Part shown: positions 27,568 through 40,981 of the stretch, piece by piece
Position numbering within the stretch: the first letter of the stretch is position 1
How the letters are laid out: the number at the start of each line of letters is the position of its first letter
From: Sulfurimonas autotrophica DSM 16294
Lineage (GTDB): Bacteria > Campylobacterota > Campylobacteria > Campylobacterales > Sulfurimonadaceae
Length of the DNA stretch: 64,000 nucleotides
NCBI RefSeq assembly: GCF_000147355.1
Contig: NC_014506.1
Span: 2,089,199-2,153,198, forward strand
Direction: 5' to 3'
Notes under the pieces: model-generated
Seen by the model: the letters and a program-made list of their open reading frames with translations, nothing else
What the model was told of the DNA's origin: nothing
Databases searched by the model: none
Position numbers and translations under genes: made by a program

Positions 27568-27747
27568 CGGCATTTAGTGCCAGATATACTTATATCTAAT
27601 CTCATAAAGATTAGTTGAGTGAGTTAAAATTGTTAAAGTCAACAAAGGCAATAAAGCCTAACTAAATAACTTAACATATCTCTTATTAGCGATATACACT
27701 AAATAAGGTAGTGAAGCAATTGTGTTCAAATAAATGAACGTAAAAAA

Positions 27748-30629
<2,882 letters not shown>

Positions 30630-30843
30630 ATTCTATGTTGCGTTCACTACCTTATTTAATGTATCTCTACAGAAAATAAGATGAATGATCTGTTATTGTA
30701 GTTATTTAGTTTATAATAAATTTCTTTATTATAGTTGTTGACTTTAACAATTGTAATTTAATGATCGTTTGGTCTTAAAAACCAAATTTAAACTTTTAAA
30801 ATAAAAAGCTTAAATTTAATTTCTGAAAACTCGTTTTGAGATG

Positions 30844-30906
30844 AGTTGTGCTAAAAAAAGAGGCGAAGCTTGCTATAGCAAGTGAGTCTCATTTTTTAGT
30901 GCAAAT
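30844..30906 (-). repeat. Hairpin in the 16S-23S spacer related to the H family
   Basis: Arms 30844-30862 and 30888-30906 pair at 15 of 19 positions plus two wobble pairs. On the minus strand the interior reads GAG-ACTCA-CTTGCTATAGCAAG-CTTCGC-CTC. The CTCA and TTCGC borders match copy 1 of the H family, while the centre is a different palindrome. It lies between tRNA-Ile and 23S. Confidence 0.5.
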
Positions 30907-30916
30907 CGCTCAAAAA

Positions 30917-30993
30917 TGGTGGGCCTACCAGGACTTGAACCTGGGACCTCACCCTTATCAGGGGTGCACTCTAACCAGCTGAGCTATAGGCCC
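30917..30993 (-). tRNA. ileT: tRNA-Ile (anticodon GAT)
   Basis: The minus strand folds into a 77-nt cloverleaf with encoded CCA. The acceptor pair is GGGCCTA/TAGGCCC, the anticodon loop is CTGATAA (anticodon GAT), and the T loop is GGTTCAAGTCC. It is the only tRNA in the rRNA spacer; no tRNA-Ala is found beside it. Confidence 0.97.
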
Positions 30994-31029
30994 TTTTGGG
31001 GTGCTTTTTGCTTTTCTCGGCGTCAGAAC

Positions 31030-31078
31030 CTTTGTTCCGTTTGTCACGTACATTTAGTACGCTCCGCACTCCACAAAG
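31030..31078. repeat. Hairpin in the spacer between 16S and tRNA-Ile
   Basis: A CGTAC-ATTTA-GTACG stem-loop (31047-31061) is preceded by TCA and followed by CTCCGC, with outer CTTTGT/ACAAAG pairing. The TCA-stem-CTYCGC order is the same as in the neighbouring spacer hairpin at 30844. It occupies the place where many relatives carry tRNA-Ala. Confidence 0.45.
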
Positions 31079-31172
31079 AACTTTCCTTGATAAAAACAAA
31101 AATCCCTTCCAAAACATCTTGTGAATGTTTTAGAAGTTACTCCCTCTGACATAATCAATGTTATAGAACATA

Positions 31173-33052
<1,880 letters not shown>

Positions 33053-33128
33053 TCAAACAATTTCAATCGGCTTCAACTCGAAGTCTCTCTAGGCCTTTTA
33101 AACAAGGTCTCTCTGTTTGTGGATGGGA

Positions 33129-33157
33129 ATTATAGGGGATTTCAACTTTAATGTCAA
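33129..33157 (-). promoter_or_regulatory. Consensus promoter of the rRNA operon
   Basis: On the minus strand a perfect TTGACA (33157-33152), a 17-nt spacer and a perfect TATAAT (33134-33129) lie about 330 nt upstream of 16S. This is the strongest promoter in the window and drives the leader, 16S, tRNA-Ile, 23S and 5S. The region 32798-33128 is the transcribed leader; 33158-33358 is AT-rich and carries the -10 box (33246-33251) of the divergent gene. Confidence 0.93.
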
Positions 33158-33358
33158 GAGTATTTTAAAAGAATTTCAAATTTCTTTTTGAGTTGTTTCT
33201 TTTAGAATTAGTTTTACTTATTTTATTTTTCTATTTTTGCTTATATATAATAATGTAAGCATATTATTTGCATTCATGTTGCCTTCCATTAACTTTTTAT
33301 CTATAGAATTCACTAAATAAAAAATATCTTAAAGAAGATATTGTAAAAGGAAAAAAAC

Positions 33359-34057
33359 ATGGGACTTTATGATCGTGATTACGCAAGAGGAAACTCTTAT
33401 GCTTCTCAAACAAACAGTCGTAGCGAAGCTCAAATAGTCTCTTTCGTAAAAGAGACTTATAAGCTTTTTGCTGCATCAATGATGGCGGGAGCTGTAGGTG
33501 CTTACGTAGGTGTGCCTTTAGCTGCAAGTATTTCAGGTTTAATCTGGCCGCTGTTCTTTTTAGAAATTGGACTTTTAATCGGTTTACAATTTGTTAAGAA
33601 CAAACCGGGCATAAACCTTTTGGTAATGTTTGCCTTTGTATTTGTTACAGGGCTTACAACAGCACCTTTACTTGCATATACACTCGGAATGAACGGCGGT
33701 GGAGCGGTAGTTGGTAATGCATTTGCAATGACTGCTGTTGTATTTGGAGCGATGAGCTTTTTCGCTATAAAAAGTACAAAAGATTTCACAGGATACGGGA
33801 AGCCTTTAATGATTGCACTTGTTGTAATCATTGGTTTTTCAATATTAAATATATTCTTGGGAAATCCGATGTTTCAAATTATTATTGCCGGAGCAGTGGT
33901 AATACTTTTTAGTATCTTGGTAATATATGATACGCAAAACATTATGAACGGAGCATACCAAACTCCAATTGACGGTGCTATAGCACTTTATTTAGATTTT
34001 CTAAATATTTTCATAGCACTTCTACAACTATTCGGCATTTTTGGAAATGAAGAGTAA
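33359..34057 (+). CDS. Bax inhibitor-1 / YccA-family membrane protein
   Basis: A 232-residue protein with about seven membrane segments starting near residue 35 (FVKETYKLFAASMMAGAVGAY). It ends with YDTQNIMNG and ALYLDFLNIFIALLQLFG, the BI-1 C-terminal signature containing the acidic pore residues. Family members act as pH-dependent calcium leak channels or interact with FtsH. A perfect 8-bp AATATCTT/AAGATATT hairpin lies just before the ribosome-binding site. Confidence 0.92.
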   Translation: MGLYDRDYARGNSYASQTNSRSEAQIVSFVKETYKLFAASMMAGAVGAYVGVPLAASISGLIWPLFFLEIGLLIGLQFVKNKPGINLLVMFAFVFVTGLTTAPLLAYTLGMNGGGAVVGNAFAMTAVVFGAMSFFAIKSTKDFTGYGKPLMIALVVIIGFSILNIFLGNPMFQIIIAGAVVILFSILVIYDTQNIMNGAYQTPIDGAIALYLDFLNIFIALLQLFGIFGNEE

Positions 34058-34454
34058 TTCTCTTTCACCCGACTTATTTCGGGTGATTGACGCCAACATC
34101 AACCGCCTCAAAGAAGGTATACGCGTTGTTGAAGATATACTTCGCTATAAAGACAACAACAAAGAACTTTCCTCAAAATTAAAATCACTCAGACATAGAG
34201 CACAGATAAAAGAGACACAACAACTGCTCCAACATAGAGACAGCGTCAATGACGTACTTCGCCCTTCGACAAAAAGCGAACAAAACCGCTCCAATCTTGA
34301 AGATATACTTACCGCTAATTTTAAGCGTGCCGAGGAATCTGCCAGGGTATTAGAAGAGTTGTATAAATTAGAAAATATACAATACAGCGAGAACTTCAAA
34401 ACTGTACGGTATGAGCTATACAATTTAGAAAAAGAAGTAATAATTAATAGATAA
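34047..34454 (+). CDS. ThiD2-like protein (thiamine-phosphate pyrophosphorylase-associated domain)
   Basis: A helical protein of 135 residues opening with FRVIDANINRLKEGIRVVED, the signature of the ThiD2/ThiE-associated domain found alone or fused to thiamine-phosphate synthase. A role in thiamine synthesis is inferred from family naming. The ATG at 34047 overlaps the end of the BI-1 gene by 11 nt; a TTG two codons earlier is less likely. Its 3' end overlaps convergent bioC by 11 nt. Confidence 0.75.
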   Translation: MKSNSLSPDLFRVIDANINRLKEGIRVVEDILRYKDNNKELSSKLKSLRHRAQIKETQQLLQHRDSVNDVLRPSTKSEQNRSNLEDILTANFKRAEESARVLEELYKLENIQYSENFKTVRYELYNLEKEVIINR

Positions 34455-35124
34455 AAGCTACTTCAAATTCTAAATAGTTCAGTGGATACTCCTGCATCAG
34501 TTTTTTCATCTCTTTATAACTTAAAACATTACGAGAAGCGCTTACTCCGCTCTTTTTTATATAGCGAAACATATCTCTTACATTATCAAATTCTAACTTA
34601 TAGTGAACAACTTCAAAATTGGCATTAAAATACTTTTTTTGCAATGCATTAAGTTTATCAGTATTGATTAGCAAAGGTTCTAAACCTGCTGTTTTGTAAA
34701 GTGTTTCAAATGTGTTTGCCGTAAAAACTGCAAGTGCGACAGGAATATGTAAAGTTTGCAACTGCTCAAATATTTTTTCCATATCATCTGCCCATTGCAA
34801 CGCTGAAGCAGAAAGAATATAATCAAAATTATATTCTTTGAGCAATTCAAAAAGATTTGCATCATTAAAATTTCCGTAAATACATTCAATATTTTCTGAT
34901 TTTGGATGCAGTTCCAGCATTCCAGGAGCAAAATCGACTGCCATCAGTTTATTATATTTCCAGCTGATTTTTTTAGCCATTGCACCATTACCGCATCCTA
35001 AATCTAAAATATTTTTGGGTTTTGAAGCTACAAAAGAGAGTAGTTTATCGGCTACTTTTTGCTGAATAACATTATAGGAGCCGTAATGCATTGCATACTT
35101 GGAAAATTCAGAGCTTACTTTCAT
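34444..35124 (-). CDS. bioC: Malonyl-ACP O-methyltransferase BioC
   Basis: SAM-dependent methyltransferase starting biotin synthesis by capping malonyl-ACP. Motif I ILDLGCGNGAMAK (about 39-51), AVDFAPGML and the BioC-typical SASALQWADD are present. It begins with FSKYAMHYGSYNVIQ, as other BioC proteins do. Length 226 is on the short side of the family. Downstream of znuB, 10 nt away. Confidence 0.85.
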   Translation of the reverse strand: MKVSSEFSKYAMHYGSYNVIQQKVADKLLSFVASKPKNILDLGCGNGAMAKKISWKYNKLMAVDFAPGMLELHPKSENIECIYGNFNDANLFELLKEYNFDYILSASALQWADDMEKIFEQLQTLHIPVALAVFTANTFETLYKTAGLEPLLINTDKLNALQKKYFNANFEVVHYKLEFDNVRDMFRYIKKSGVSASRNVLSYKEMKKLMQEYPLNYLEFEVAFIY

Positions 35125-35134
35125 TGACTGTATA

Positions 35135-35932
35135 TCATTTCTTATTTATAATAAGCGAAATAATGAAAATAACTATGATAGAGAGTACTATTGTAGCCCC
35201 TGAAGGCAAAGAATAATAATAAGAGAGGCTCATGCCAAAGATAACACTAAAAAGGGCAAAAAAGAGTGAAATGAGCATTGTATTTCTAAAGCCTACTCTA
35301 TACTGCAGGGCAGCCACCGTCGGAATAACCATCAATGCACCGATAAGTAGACTTCCAACCACACGAATAGATAAGGCAATAATAACAGCAACTACACTAA
35401 CAAGTAGAAAATTTAAAAATTTTACTTTTATGCCGCTTGTTTTTGCCACTTCTTCATCATAAGCAATAAAATAGAGCTCTTTGGAAAAAAGAAGCAAAAA
35501 GAGTAAAGAGATACTACCCACAATTACTATTGTTATAACATCTTCATTAGTAACAGATAAAATTGAGCCAAACAGATAAGAAAAGAGTGAATTGTTAAAA
35601 GCACCGCCCAAGGAGACGATAATAACGGCAACTGCTAGCGAACCTGAAAGTATAATCGCCAAAATAGCATCGCTGTAAAGAGAAAAAGCACTTCTAAGGT
35701 ACTCAATAAGCCAGGCAGCGCCAATAGCAACCCCAACGGCAACCCATAAAGGATTGTACCCTGCTACCAGCCCTACAGCCACCCCGACAAGTGCTGAGTG
35801 TGCCAATGTTTCACTCATAAGAGAGTAACGGCGGAGTACAACGAAGTTGCCGCTTATTGAAGCTAATATAGCAATAAAAAGTCCTGCTACAAATGCTCTT
35901 TGCATAAAATCATAATCAAACATCTCCAACAT
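35135..35932 (-). CDS. znuB: Zinc/manganese ABC transporter permease
   Basis: ABC-3 family permease with about eight membrane segments in 265 residues. The N-terminal FDYDFMQRAFVAGLFIAILAS, SETLAHSALVGVAVG and the GSLLIGALMVIPTVAA region are family hallmarks. It is 2 nt downstream of znuC, part of a znuA-znuC-znuB operon. Confidence 0.93.
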   Translation of the reverse strand: MLEMFDYDFMQRAFVAGLFIAILASISGNFVVLRRYSLMSETLAHSALVGVAVGLVAGYNPLWVAVGVAIGAAWLIEYLRSAFSLYSDAILAIILSGSLAVAVIIVSLGGAFNNSLFSYLFGSILSVTNEDVITIVIVGSISLLFLLLFSKELYFIAYDEEVAKTSGIKVKFLNFLLVSVVAVIIALSIRVVGSLLIGALMVIPTVAALQYRVGFRNTMLISLFFALFSVIFGMSLSYYYSLPSGATIVLSIIVIFIISLIINKK

Positions 35933-35934
35933 AC

Positions 35935-36705
35935 TTATCCTTCATGCTCGTGCTTGTGATGATGAAGGGCATGAGCATCTATGCCGTAAAGCTCACTCAC
36001 CTCTTCACAACTCAGCATCTTTTTAGGGTCATTACAAATGGTTGCCTTTTGGTTGATAGTAAACAAACGACCGATATCATCAGCTATGACACCGATATCA
36101 TGTGTGATAAACAAAATTGTAATATTCTCTTCTTTATTGAGTTTTGAAAGCAGCGTATAAAATCTTTGCTGCGAAACCATGTCAACACCGGTATTTGGTT
36201 CATCCAAAATCAGAATTTTTGGTGAAGATGCTAGCGCCCTGGCTATCATAACCCGCTGGCGCTGACCTCCTGAGAGGGTACCAACCATTCGGTCTTTTAA
36301 ATTAAGAATATCCATTTTTATCATGGCATCTTCCACCACTTCTTTGTCTTCACTGCTCATACCGGCGAATATGCCTCTTTTTGCAATACGACCCATTTTT
36401 ACGATATCTTCAACAGTGGCAGGAAAATTTTCATCTACAAGGGTTGCACGCTGTGGAACATAGCCTATTTTGTACCACTCTTTAAAAAATTTTAATTTTT
36501 TACCAAAAATTTTAATTTCTCCTGATGTAGGCTGCTCAAGTCCTAAAAGCATACGAATAAGCGTTGTTTTTCCACCACCGTTTGGTCCGATGATGGCAAT
36601 ATACTCCCCTTCAAAAATTTCAAATAATATATCTGAGAGAATTGTTTGTCCACGAACAATAAAGTTAAGATTCTTTACATCAAAGATGGGTACTTTGAAT
36701 TTCAT
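35935..36705 (-). CDS. znuC: Zinc/manganese ABC transporter ATPase
   Basis: ABC ATPase with Walker A GPNGGGKTT (about 42-50), signature LSGGQRQR and Walker B ILILDEPNTGVD. The C-terminus is histidine-rich (HALHHHKHEHEG), fitting a zinc system. I chose the ATG at 36705 because it overlaps the znuA stop as ATGA; a GTG two codons upstream is possible. Confidence 0.93.
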   Translation of the reverse strand: MKFKVPIFDVKNLNFIVRGQTILSDILFEIFEGEYIAIIGPNGGGKTTLIRMLLGLEQPTSGEIKIFGKKLKFFKEWYKIGYVPQRATLVDENFPATVEDIVKMGRIAKRGIFAGMSSEDKEVVEDAMIKMDILNLKDRMVGTLSGGQRQRVMIARALASSPKILILDEPNTGVDMVSQQRFYTLLSKLNKEENITILFITHDIGVIADDIGRLFTINQKATICNDPKKMLSCEEVSELYGIDAHALHHHKHEHEG

Positions 36706-37637
36706 TTGCACATAAGAGCCTTGGAGAGTTTTTTAAGGTTTTGCTTCATTATATCTTCGTATGTCATCCCTGCCCTTGCTTCATCTGCCGTAATATTCCC
36801 AAGAGGCTGAAATACATCCACAGTGATATTTGCATCTTTTGCTATTGTTTTTGTCACCTTGTCATTGACAAAATTTTCATAAAAAATTGTTTGTATGCCT
36901 TTTGCGTGAATATCTTGGAAAATACGTCTGATTGCTTTGGCGCTCGGCTGGGCTTCGGGAGATAATCCGGTAAGTGATTCTACATGAAAGCCGTATTTAT
37001 TTGCTACATAGCCAAGAGCATTATGACTGACAACAACATTCTTTTGTTTACAGTTTGAGAGTGTTTTTGTATACCCTTCATCAAGTTCATTCAACATTTT
37101 TATATATTTGTCTCTATTTTTTATATAAATCTCTTTATTTTGAGGCTGCAGGACAATCAACTCTTTTGTAATGACCTCTGCTGCTATTTTCATATTGTCA
37201 AAATCAAGCCAATAATGAGGATCTATTCCCTGATGATGCGCTTCATGTTCATGTTCGTGATCTTGTGCAATCTCAGCCTCTGTTAATTTTCGTAATTTGA
37301 CATATTTGCTTATATTTACTGCTTTATGTTTGAATTTAAATCCGTGTATCCAAGGCTCAAGTCCTGCTCCACTGTAAAAAACCAATGAACTTTTTTCTAT
37401 ACCAGTCATAAGTCTTGGAGTCGGCTCAAAACTATGCGGATCAACACCGAAAGGCAGAATGTTGATAACAGTAAAAGTGTTGCCTGCTATATGTTTTGTA
37501 ATATCATACAAAGCAAATGTCGTCACACCCACTATTGGTTTTTCAACGGACGGCGGTTTTTTTTCATTTTGCATTACAATAAACAATACAGCTGATAACA
37601 GAACCAGAATTAATAAGACAATCTTTAAATTTTTCAT
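36702..37637 (-). CDS. znuA: Zinc-binding periplasmic protein
   Basis: Substrate-binding protein of the A-1 (ZnuA/TroA) cluster. It has an N-terminal signal or anchor (LKIVLLILVLLSAVLF), the metal-site motif GVDPHSFEPTP, and a histidine-rich loop (HEHEHEAHH) before DPHYWLD that is typical of zinc rather than manganese binders. A TATAAT -10 box on the minus strand is at 37675-37680, back to back with the secG promoter. No clear Zur box was found. Confidence 0.93.
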   Translation of the reverse strand: MKNLKIVLLILVLLSAVLFIVMQNEKKPPSVEKPIVGVTTFALYDITKHIAGNTFTVINILPFGVDPHSFEPTPRLMTGIEKSSLVFYSGAGLEPWIHGFKFKHKAVNISKYVKLRKLTEAEIAQDHEHEHEAHHQGIDPHYWLDFDNMKIAAEVITKELIVLQPQNKEIYIKNRDKYIKMLNELDEGYTKTLSNCKQKNVVVSHNALGYVANKYGFHVESLTGLSPEAQPSAKAIRRIFQDIHAKGIQTIFYENFVNDKVTKTIAKDANITVDVFQPLGNITADEARAGMTYEDIMKQNLKKLSKALMCK

Positions 37638-37696
37638 TTTTGGCCTTCAAAATAGTTTTTATTTACTGTATGCAATTATACCCTCTTTTTAAGAGT

Positions 37697-37725
37697 TTGA
37701 TAATATAAGATTTTTTAGATATAAT
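37697..37725 (+). promoter_or_regulatory. Promoter of the secG-frr-pyrE operon
   Basis: TTGATA (37697-37702) and TATAAT (37720-37725) are separated by exactly 17 nt, 26 nt before the secG start codon. Confidence 0.75.
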
Positions 37726-37750
37726 TCGCCACTTTAATTTAGGAAAATAT

Positions 37751-38080
37751 ATGACAACCAGTCTTTTACTTATAATCCAAATCGTCTTAGTTATCATCTT
37801 GGTTATAGCTGTGCTGTTACAAAAAAGCTCAAGCATAGGCCTTGGTGCTTACAGTGGTTCAAATGAATCAGTTTTCGGTGCAAAAGGACCAAGCAGTTTC
37901 TTGGCAAAAACTACATTTACTATCGGCTTTTTGTTTGTTGTAAACACAATAACATTAGGTTACATGTACTCTCAGTCTGCGCAGTCTTCTGTGGTAGATG
38001 AAATGGCTCCAACAACAGACGTAGCTGCTCCTGTAGTACCAACTGCGCCGACTGCAAAACCAGCAGCTACACAAAAATAA
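37751..38080 (+). CDS. secG: Preprotein translocase subunit SecG
   Basis: Small membrane subunit of the SecYEG channel. Two membrane helices (about 4-24 and 51-72) flank the conserved loop LLQKSSSIGLGAYSGSNESV with GAKGPSSFLAK. An Ala/Pro/Thr-rich C-terminal tail brings it to 109 residues. First gene of an operon with frr and pyrE. Confidence 0.95.
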   Translation: MTTSLLLIIQIVLVIILVIAVLLQKSSSIGLGAYSGSNESVFGAKGPSSFLAKTTFTIGFLFVVNTITLGYMYSQSAQSSVVDEMAPTTDVAAPVVPTAPTAKPAATQK

Positions 38081-38101
38081 TCTTTCAAGGGAGAAAACAG
38101 A

Positions 38102-38659
38102 ATGTTGAACGAAATATTTAATGAATGTGAAACAAAAATGCAAGGAAGCATTGAGCATATGCAAAGAGATTTCAAAACGCTTAGAACAGGAAAGGTTACG
38201 ACCTCTGTATTGGACAATGTAAAAATTGACTACTATGGAACGCCTACACCGCTTGACCAGGTCGGTTCTGTTTTAGCAGCCGATGCAACAACTATTGTTA
38301 TTAACCCTTGGGAAAAAAATCTTTTGCCTGATATTGAATCTGCTATAAATGCCGCAAATATTGGTGTAAATCCAAATAATGACGGTGATTTAATTAAGCT
38401 CTTTTTTCCTCCAATGACAGTTGAACAGCGTCAAGAGTCTGTCAAAAAGATGAAAACTATGGGTGAAAATGCAAAAGTTTCCATAAGAAATGACAGACGT
38501 GATGCAAATGACAAAATCAAAAAACTTGAAAAAGATAAAGAGATTACACAAGATGAATCAAAATCTGCTCAAGACAATGTACAAAAAATTACAGACAAAT
38601 ATATCACTAAAGTTGACAGCATCTTAAAAGATAAAGAAGCTGAAATACTGAAAGTTTAA
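38102..38659 (+). CDS. frr: Ribosome recycling factor
   Basis: Splits terminated ribosomes together with EF-G. The 185-residue helical protein contains [27 protein letters not shown] sequence near residues 20-43, NPWEKN, and [11 protein letters not shown], all family hallmarks. It lies 21 nt after secG and 4 nt before pyrE. Confidence 0.97.
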   Translation: MLNEIFNECETKMQGSIEHMQRDFKTLRTGKVTTSVLDNVKIDYYGTPTPLDQVGSVLAADATTIVINPWEKNLLPDIESAINAANIGVNPNNDGDLIKLFFPPMTVEQRQESVKKMKTMGENAKVSIRNDRRDANDKIKKLEKDKEITQDESKSAQDNVQKITDKYITKVDSILKDKEAEILKV

Positions 38660-38663
38660 TATT

Positions 38664-39272
38664 ATGGACGTAAAAAAAATATATATGGATGCAGATGCTC
38701 TTTTAGAAGGGCATTTTAAACTTAGTTCGGGGAATCATTCACAATTTTATCTTCAGTCTGCAAAAGTTTTGGAAGATCCTAAAACTGCAAAATTTTTAGC
38801 AGATGAACTTGCAAAGCAGATAAAAGCCAGCGGTCTTGAAATTGACACTGTTTGTGCTCCGGCTCTTGGTGGTTTGATTGCAGGTTTTGCTCTTGCAACT
38901 GCACTTGATGTAAGAAGTATTTTTGCTGAAAGAGTTGATAGTAAAATGTCTATTCGCCGCGGTTTTGAAATAAAACCGGGTGAGAAAGTTCTAATGTGCG
39001 AAGACATCATTACAACTGGTGGAAGTGCGATGGAAGCAGCTGAAGTTGTCAAAGAACTTGGCGGCGAAATCGTCGGTGTTGCAGCACTTGCAAACCGTGG
39101 ATTCTGCCACAGACAAGGCAGTGACGTTGTAACAAAGCCAAACTGTAAACTTCCTCAGGACATTCCATTTTTTGCGCTTGCAGATTTTACTTTTGAAATG
39201 CATGCACCAGATGCATGCCCGCTCTGTAAAGACGGCAGTGAAGCCATTAAACCAGGTTCACGCGGAAATTAA
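38664..39272 (+). CDS. pyrE: Orotate phosphoribosyltransferase
   Basis: Adds ribose phosphate to orotate in pyrimidine synthesis. The PRPP-binding loop [14 protein letters not shown] is near residue 112, and the N-terminal [16 protein letters not shown] is the orotate-binding region. The C-terminus carries CPLCKDG, seen in the longer (about 200-residue) PyrE form of this phylum. Last gene of the secG operon. Confidence 0.95.
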   Translation: MDVKKIYMDADALLEGHFKLSSGNHSQFYLQSAKVLEDPKTAKFLADELAKQIKASGLEIDTVCAPALGGLIAGFALATALDVRSIFAERVDSKMSIRRGFEIKPGEKVLMCEDIITTGGSAMEAAEVVKELGGEIVGVAALANRGFCHRQGSDVVTKPNCKLPQDIPFFALADFTFEMHAPDACPLCKDGSEAIKPGSRGN

Positions 39273-39282
39273 GTTTCAACCT

Positions 39283-40911
39283 CTAGCTGTATTTCAGCTG
39301 GCAGGTTAACATCCTCTCCACCAAAACTCTAGCTACTTCAACTTTTCCGTCTACGATAGTCGTTATATCTAAATCCGCAAGTTTCTCTTTTTCTTCTAAA
39401 GAGACAACTTTGACGATAACATTGACATTCTTAGCATGGTTGAGTACTGCTTCACATATCAAACGTTTCTTTGCAAGATTATCAAGTGTCACTATCACTG
39501 CAGCTGCCTTGTCAATATTGAGTGCTTCCAGGATAGATGTTTTTGAAACATCCCCCAAATAAGCTTCTTTACCTTCGTTAAGTGCTTCTTTTACATGTTT
39601 ATTGGAGTTATCTATAACAACATAAGGTACATCAAGTTCTTCAAGGTATTGTGTTACAAACTTACCGACAACACTATATCCACAAACAACCACATGGTTT
39701 TCTCGTCCCTTTAAAGCGGACATATCTGTAACAATGTCTTTTTCTTTTATTAATTTTGCTGTTATAGCATTAATATAAGGGACAAAAAATGGTGTCACTA
39801 CCATAGAAAATATAACAATGAGCACCAACAAAGAAGCTAACTTGTCATCAATAATATGTCCTGATGCCGCAAGTGCAAAAATTACAAATGAAAATTCACC
39901 GACTTGGGAAAGAAAAAGTGCAGTTTTCAAAGAGGTGGCACTTGTTGCAGTCAAGCGTAAAAGTGCAAACATAATTAGAGACTTTATCATAAAAATCAGT
40001 AAAAAGAGACTGATAATCAATCCGATATTATGAATAAACAATGATACGTCTATTTTCATTCCTACTACAACAAAAAACGTTCCTAAAAGAATATCTTTAA
40101 AAGGTGCTATATCTGATTCTACTTTGTGGTGATATTTAGTCTCAGCTATTATCATTCCGGCTACAAATGCCCCTAAAGAGTATGTAAAACCCATATAATA
40201 CGCAAATAGTGATGATGCCATCACTATAAACAATACAGAACCCATAAACAACTCATCCACTTCTGATGAGGCTGAAAAATGCAACAACCAGGCAACCACT
40301 TTTTTTCCTACTGTAAACAAAACACCTATAACAATAACAACACTAAAAAGTGTATGCCATAAAATAACCATAATATCCTGGTCACCTTCGTTTGTTAAAA
40401 AACTAATAAGAATTAAAATAGGAATAACTGCAATATCCTGAAATATCAATATACCGGTTGCATTCTGCCCATATGGTGTATAAATTTCTTTGGAACTTTT
40501 TAAATATGTCAGCACAATTGCCGTTGATGAGAGTGAAAAAGCAAGCGCTATAATGATGGATGATTTTGCTTCTAATGCAAAAATATAATGTGTAAGCAAG
40601 TAGGTGACAATTGTCGTAATACCAACCTGCAGAAAACCGTTGGCAAATATCTCTTTTTTCATAGAACCCATTTTTGCCAAAGATATTTCCAGACCGATGG
40701 TAAACATCAAAAAGACGATACCAAACTCTCCCGCCATTTCCAATTCATGCGAGTGGCTTGCTTCATGCAAATCAAAACCGTAGGCAATAATCGTACCTGT
40801 TAGGATATAACCTATAATTTGTGAAATACCTATTTTTTTCAAAAAGATATTTATGACTATTGAGAGGCCAAGTGCGATAATTATATATACTAAAATATTT
40901 TGCATAAGCAT
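39283..40911 (-). CDS. KefB/KefC-type cation:proton antiporter with TrkA-N domain
   Basis: CPA2-family antiporter. About twelve membrane segments span residues 1-390 with GISQIIGYILTGTIIA and VGEFSFVIFALA, followed by a TrkA-N (RCK) nucleotide-binding domain starting HVVVCGYSVVGK near residue 420. I chose the ATG at 40911 (MLMQNILVY, 542 residues). The frame stays open about 285 nt further, but that part is antisense to pyrG and reads as non-protein-like sequence. Substrate (K+ or Na+) cannot be told. Convergent with pyrE, divergent from pyrG. Confidence 0.9.
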   Translation of the reverse strand: MLMQNILVYIIIALGLSIVINIFLKKIGISQIIGYILTGTIIAYGFDLHEASHSHELEMAGEFGIVFLMFTIGLEISLAKMGSMKKEIFANGFLQVGITTIVTYLLTHYIFALEAKSSIIIALAFSLSSTAIVLTYLKSSKEIYTPYGQNATGILIFQDIAVIPILILISFLTNEGDQDIMVILWHTLFSVVIVIGVLFTVGKKVVAWLLHFSASSEVDELFMGSVLFIVMASSLFAYYMGFTYSLGAFVAGMIIAETKYHHKVESDIAPFKDILLGTFFVVVGMKIDVSLFIHNIGLIISLFLLIFMIKSLIMFALLRLTATSATSLKTALFLSQVGEFSFVIFALAASGHIIDDKLASLLVLIVIFSMVVTPFFVPYINAITAKLIKEKDIVTDMSALKGRENHVVVCGYSVVGKFVTQYLEELDVPYVVIDNSNKHVKEALNEGKEAYLGDVSKTSILEALNIDKAAAVIVTLDNLAKKRLICEAVLNHAKNVNVIVKVVSLEEKEKLADLDITTIVDGKVEVARVLVERMLTCQLKYS

Positions 40912-40981
40912 ACTTTCATAATTTAATAAGACATTATATACTATAATCGCGCTTATAATTAATATATATGGAGATTTTTTG

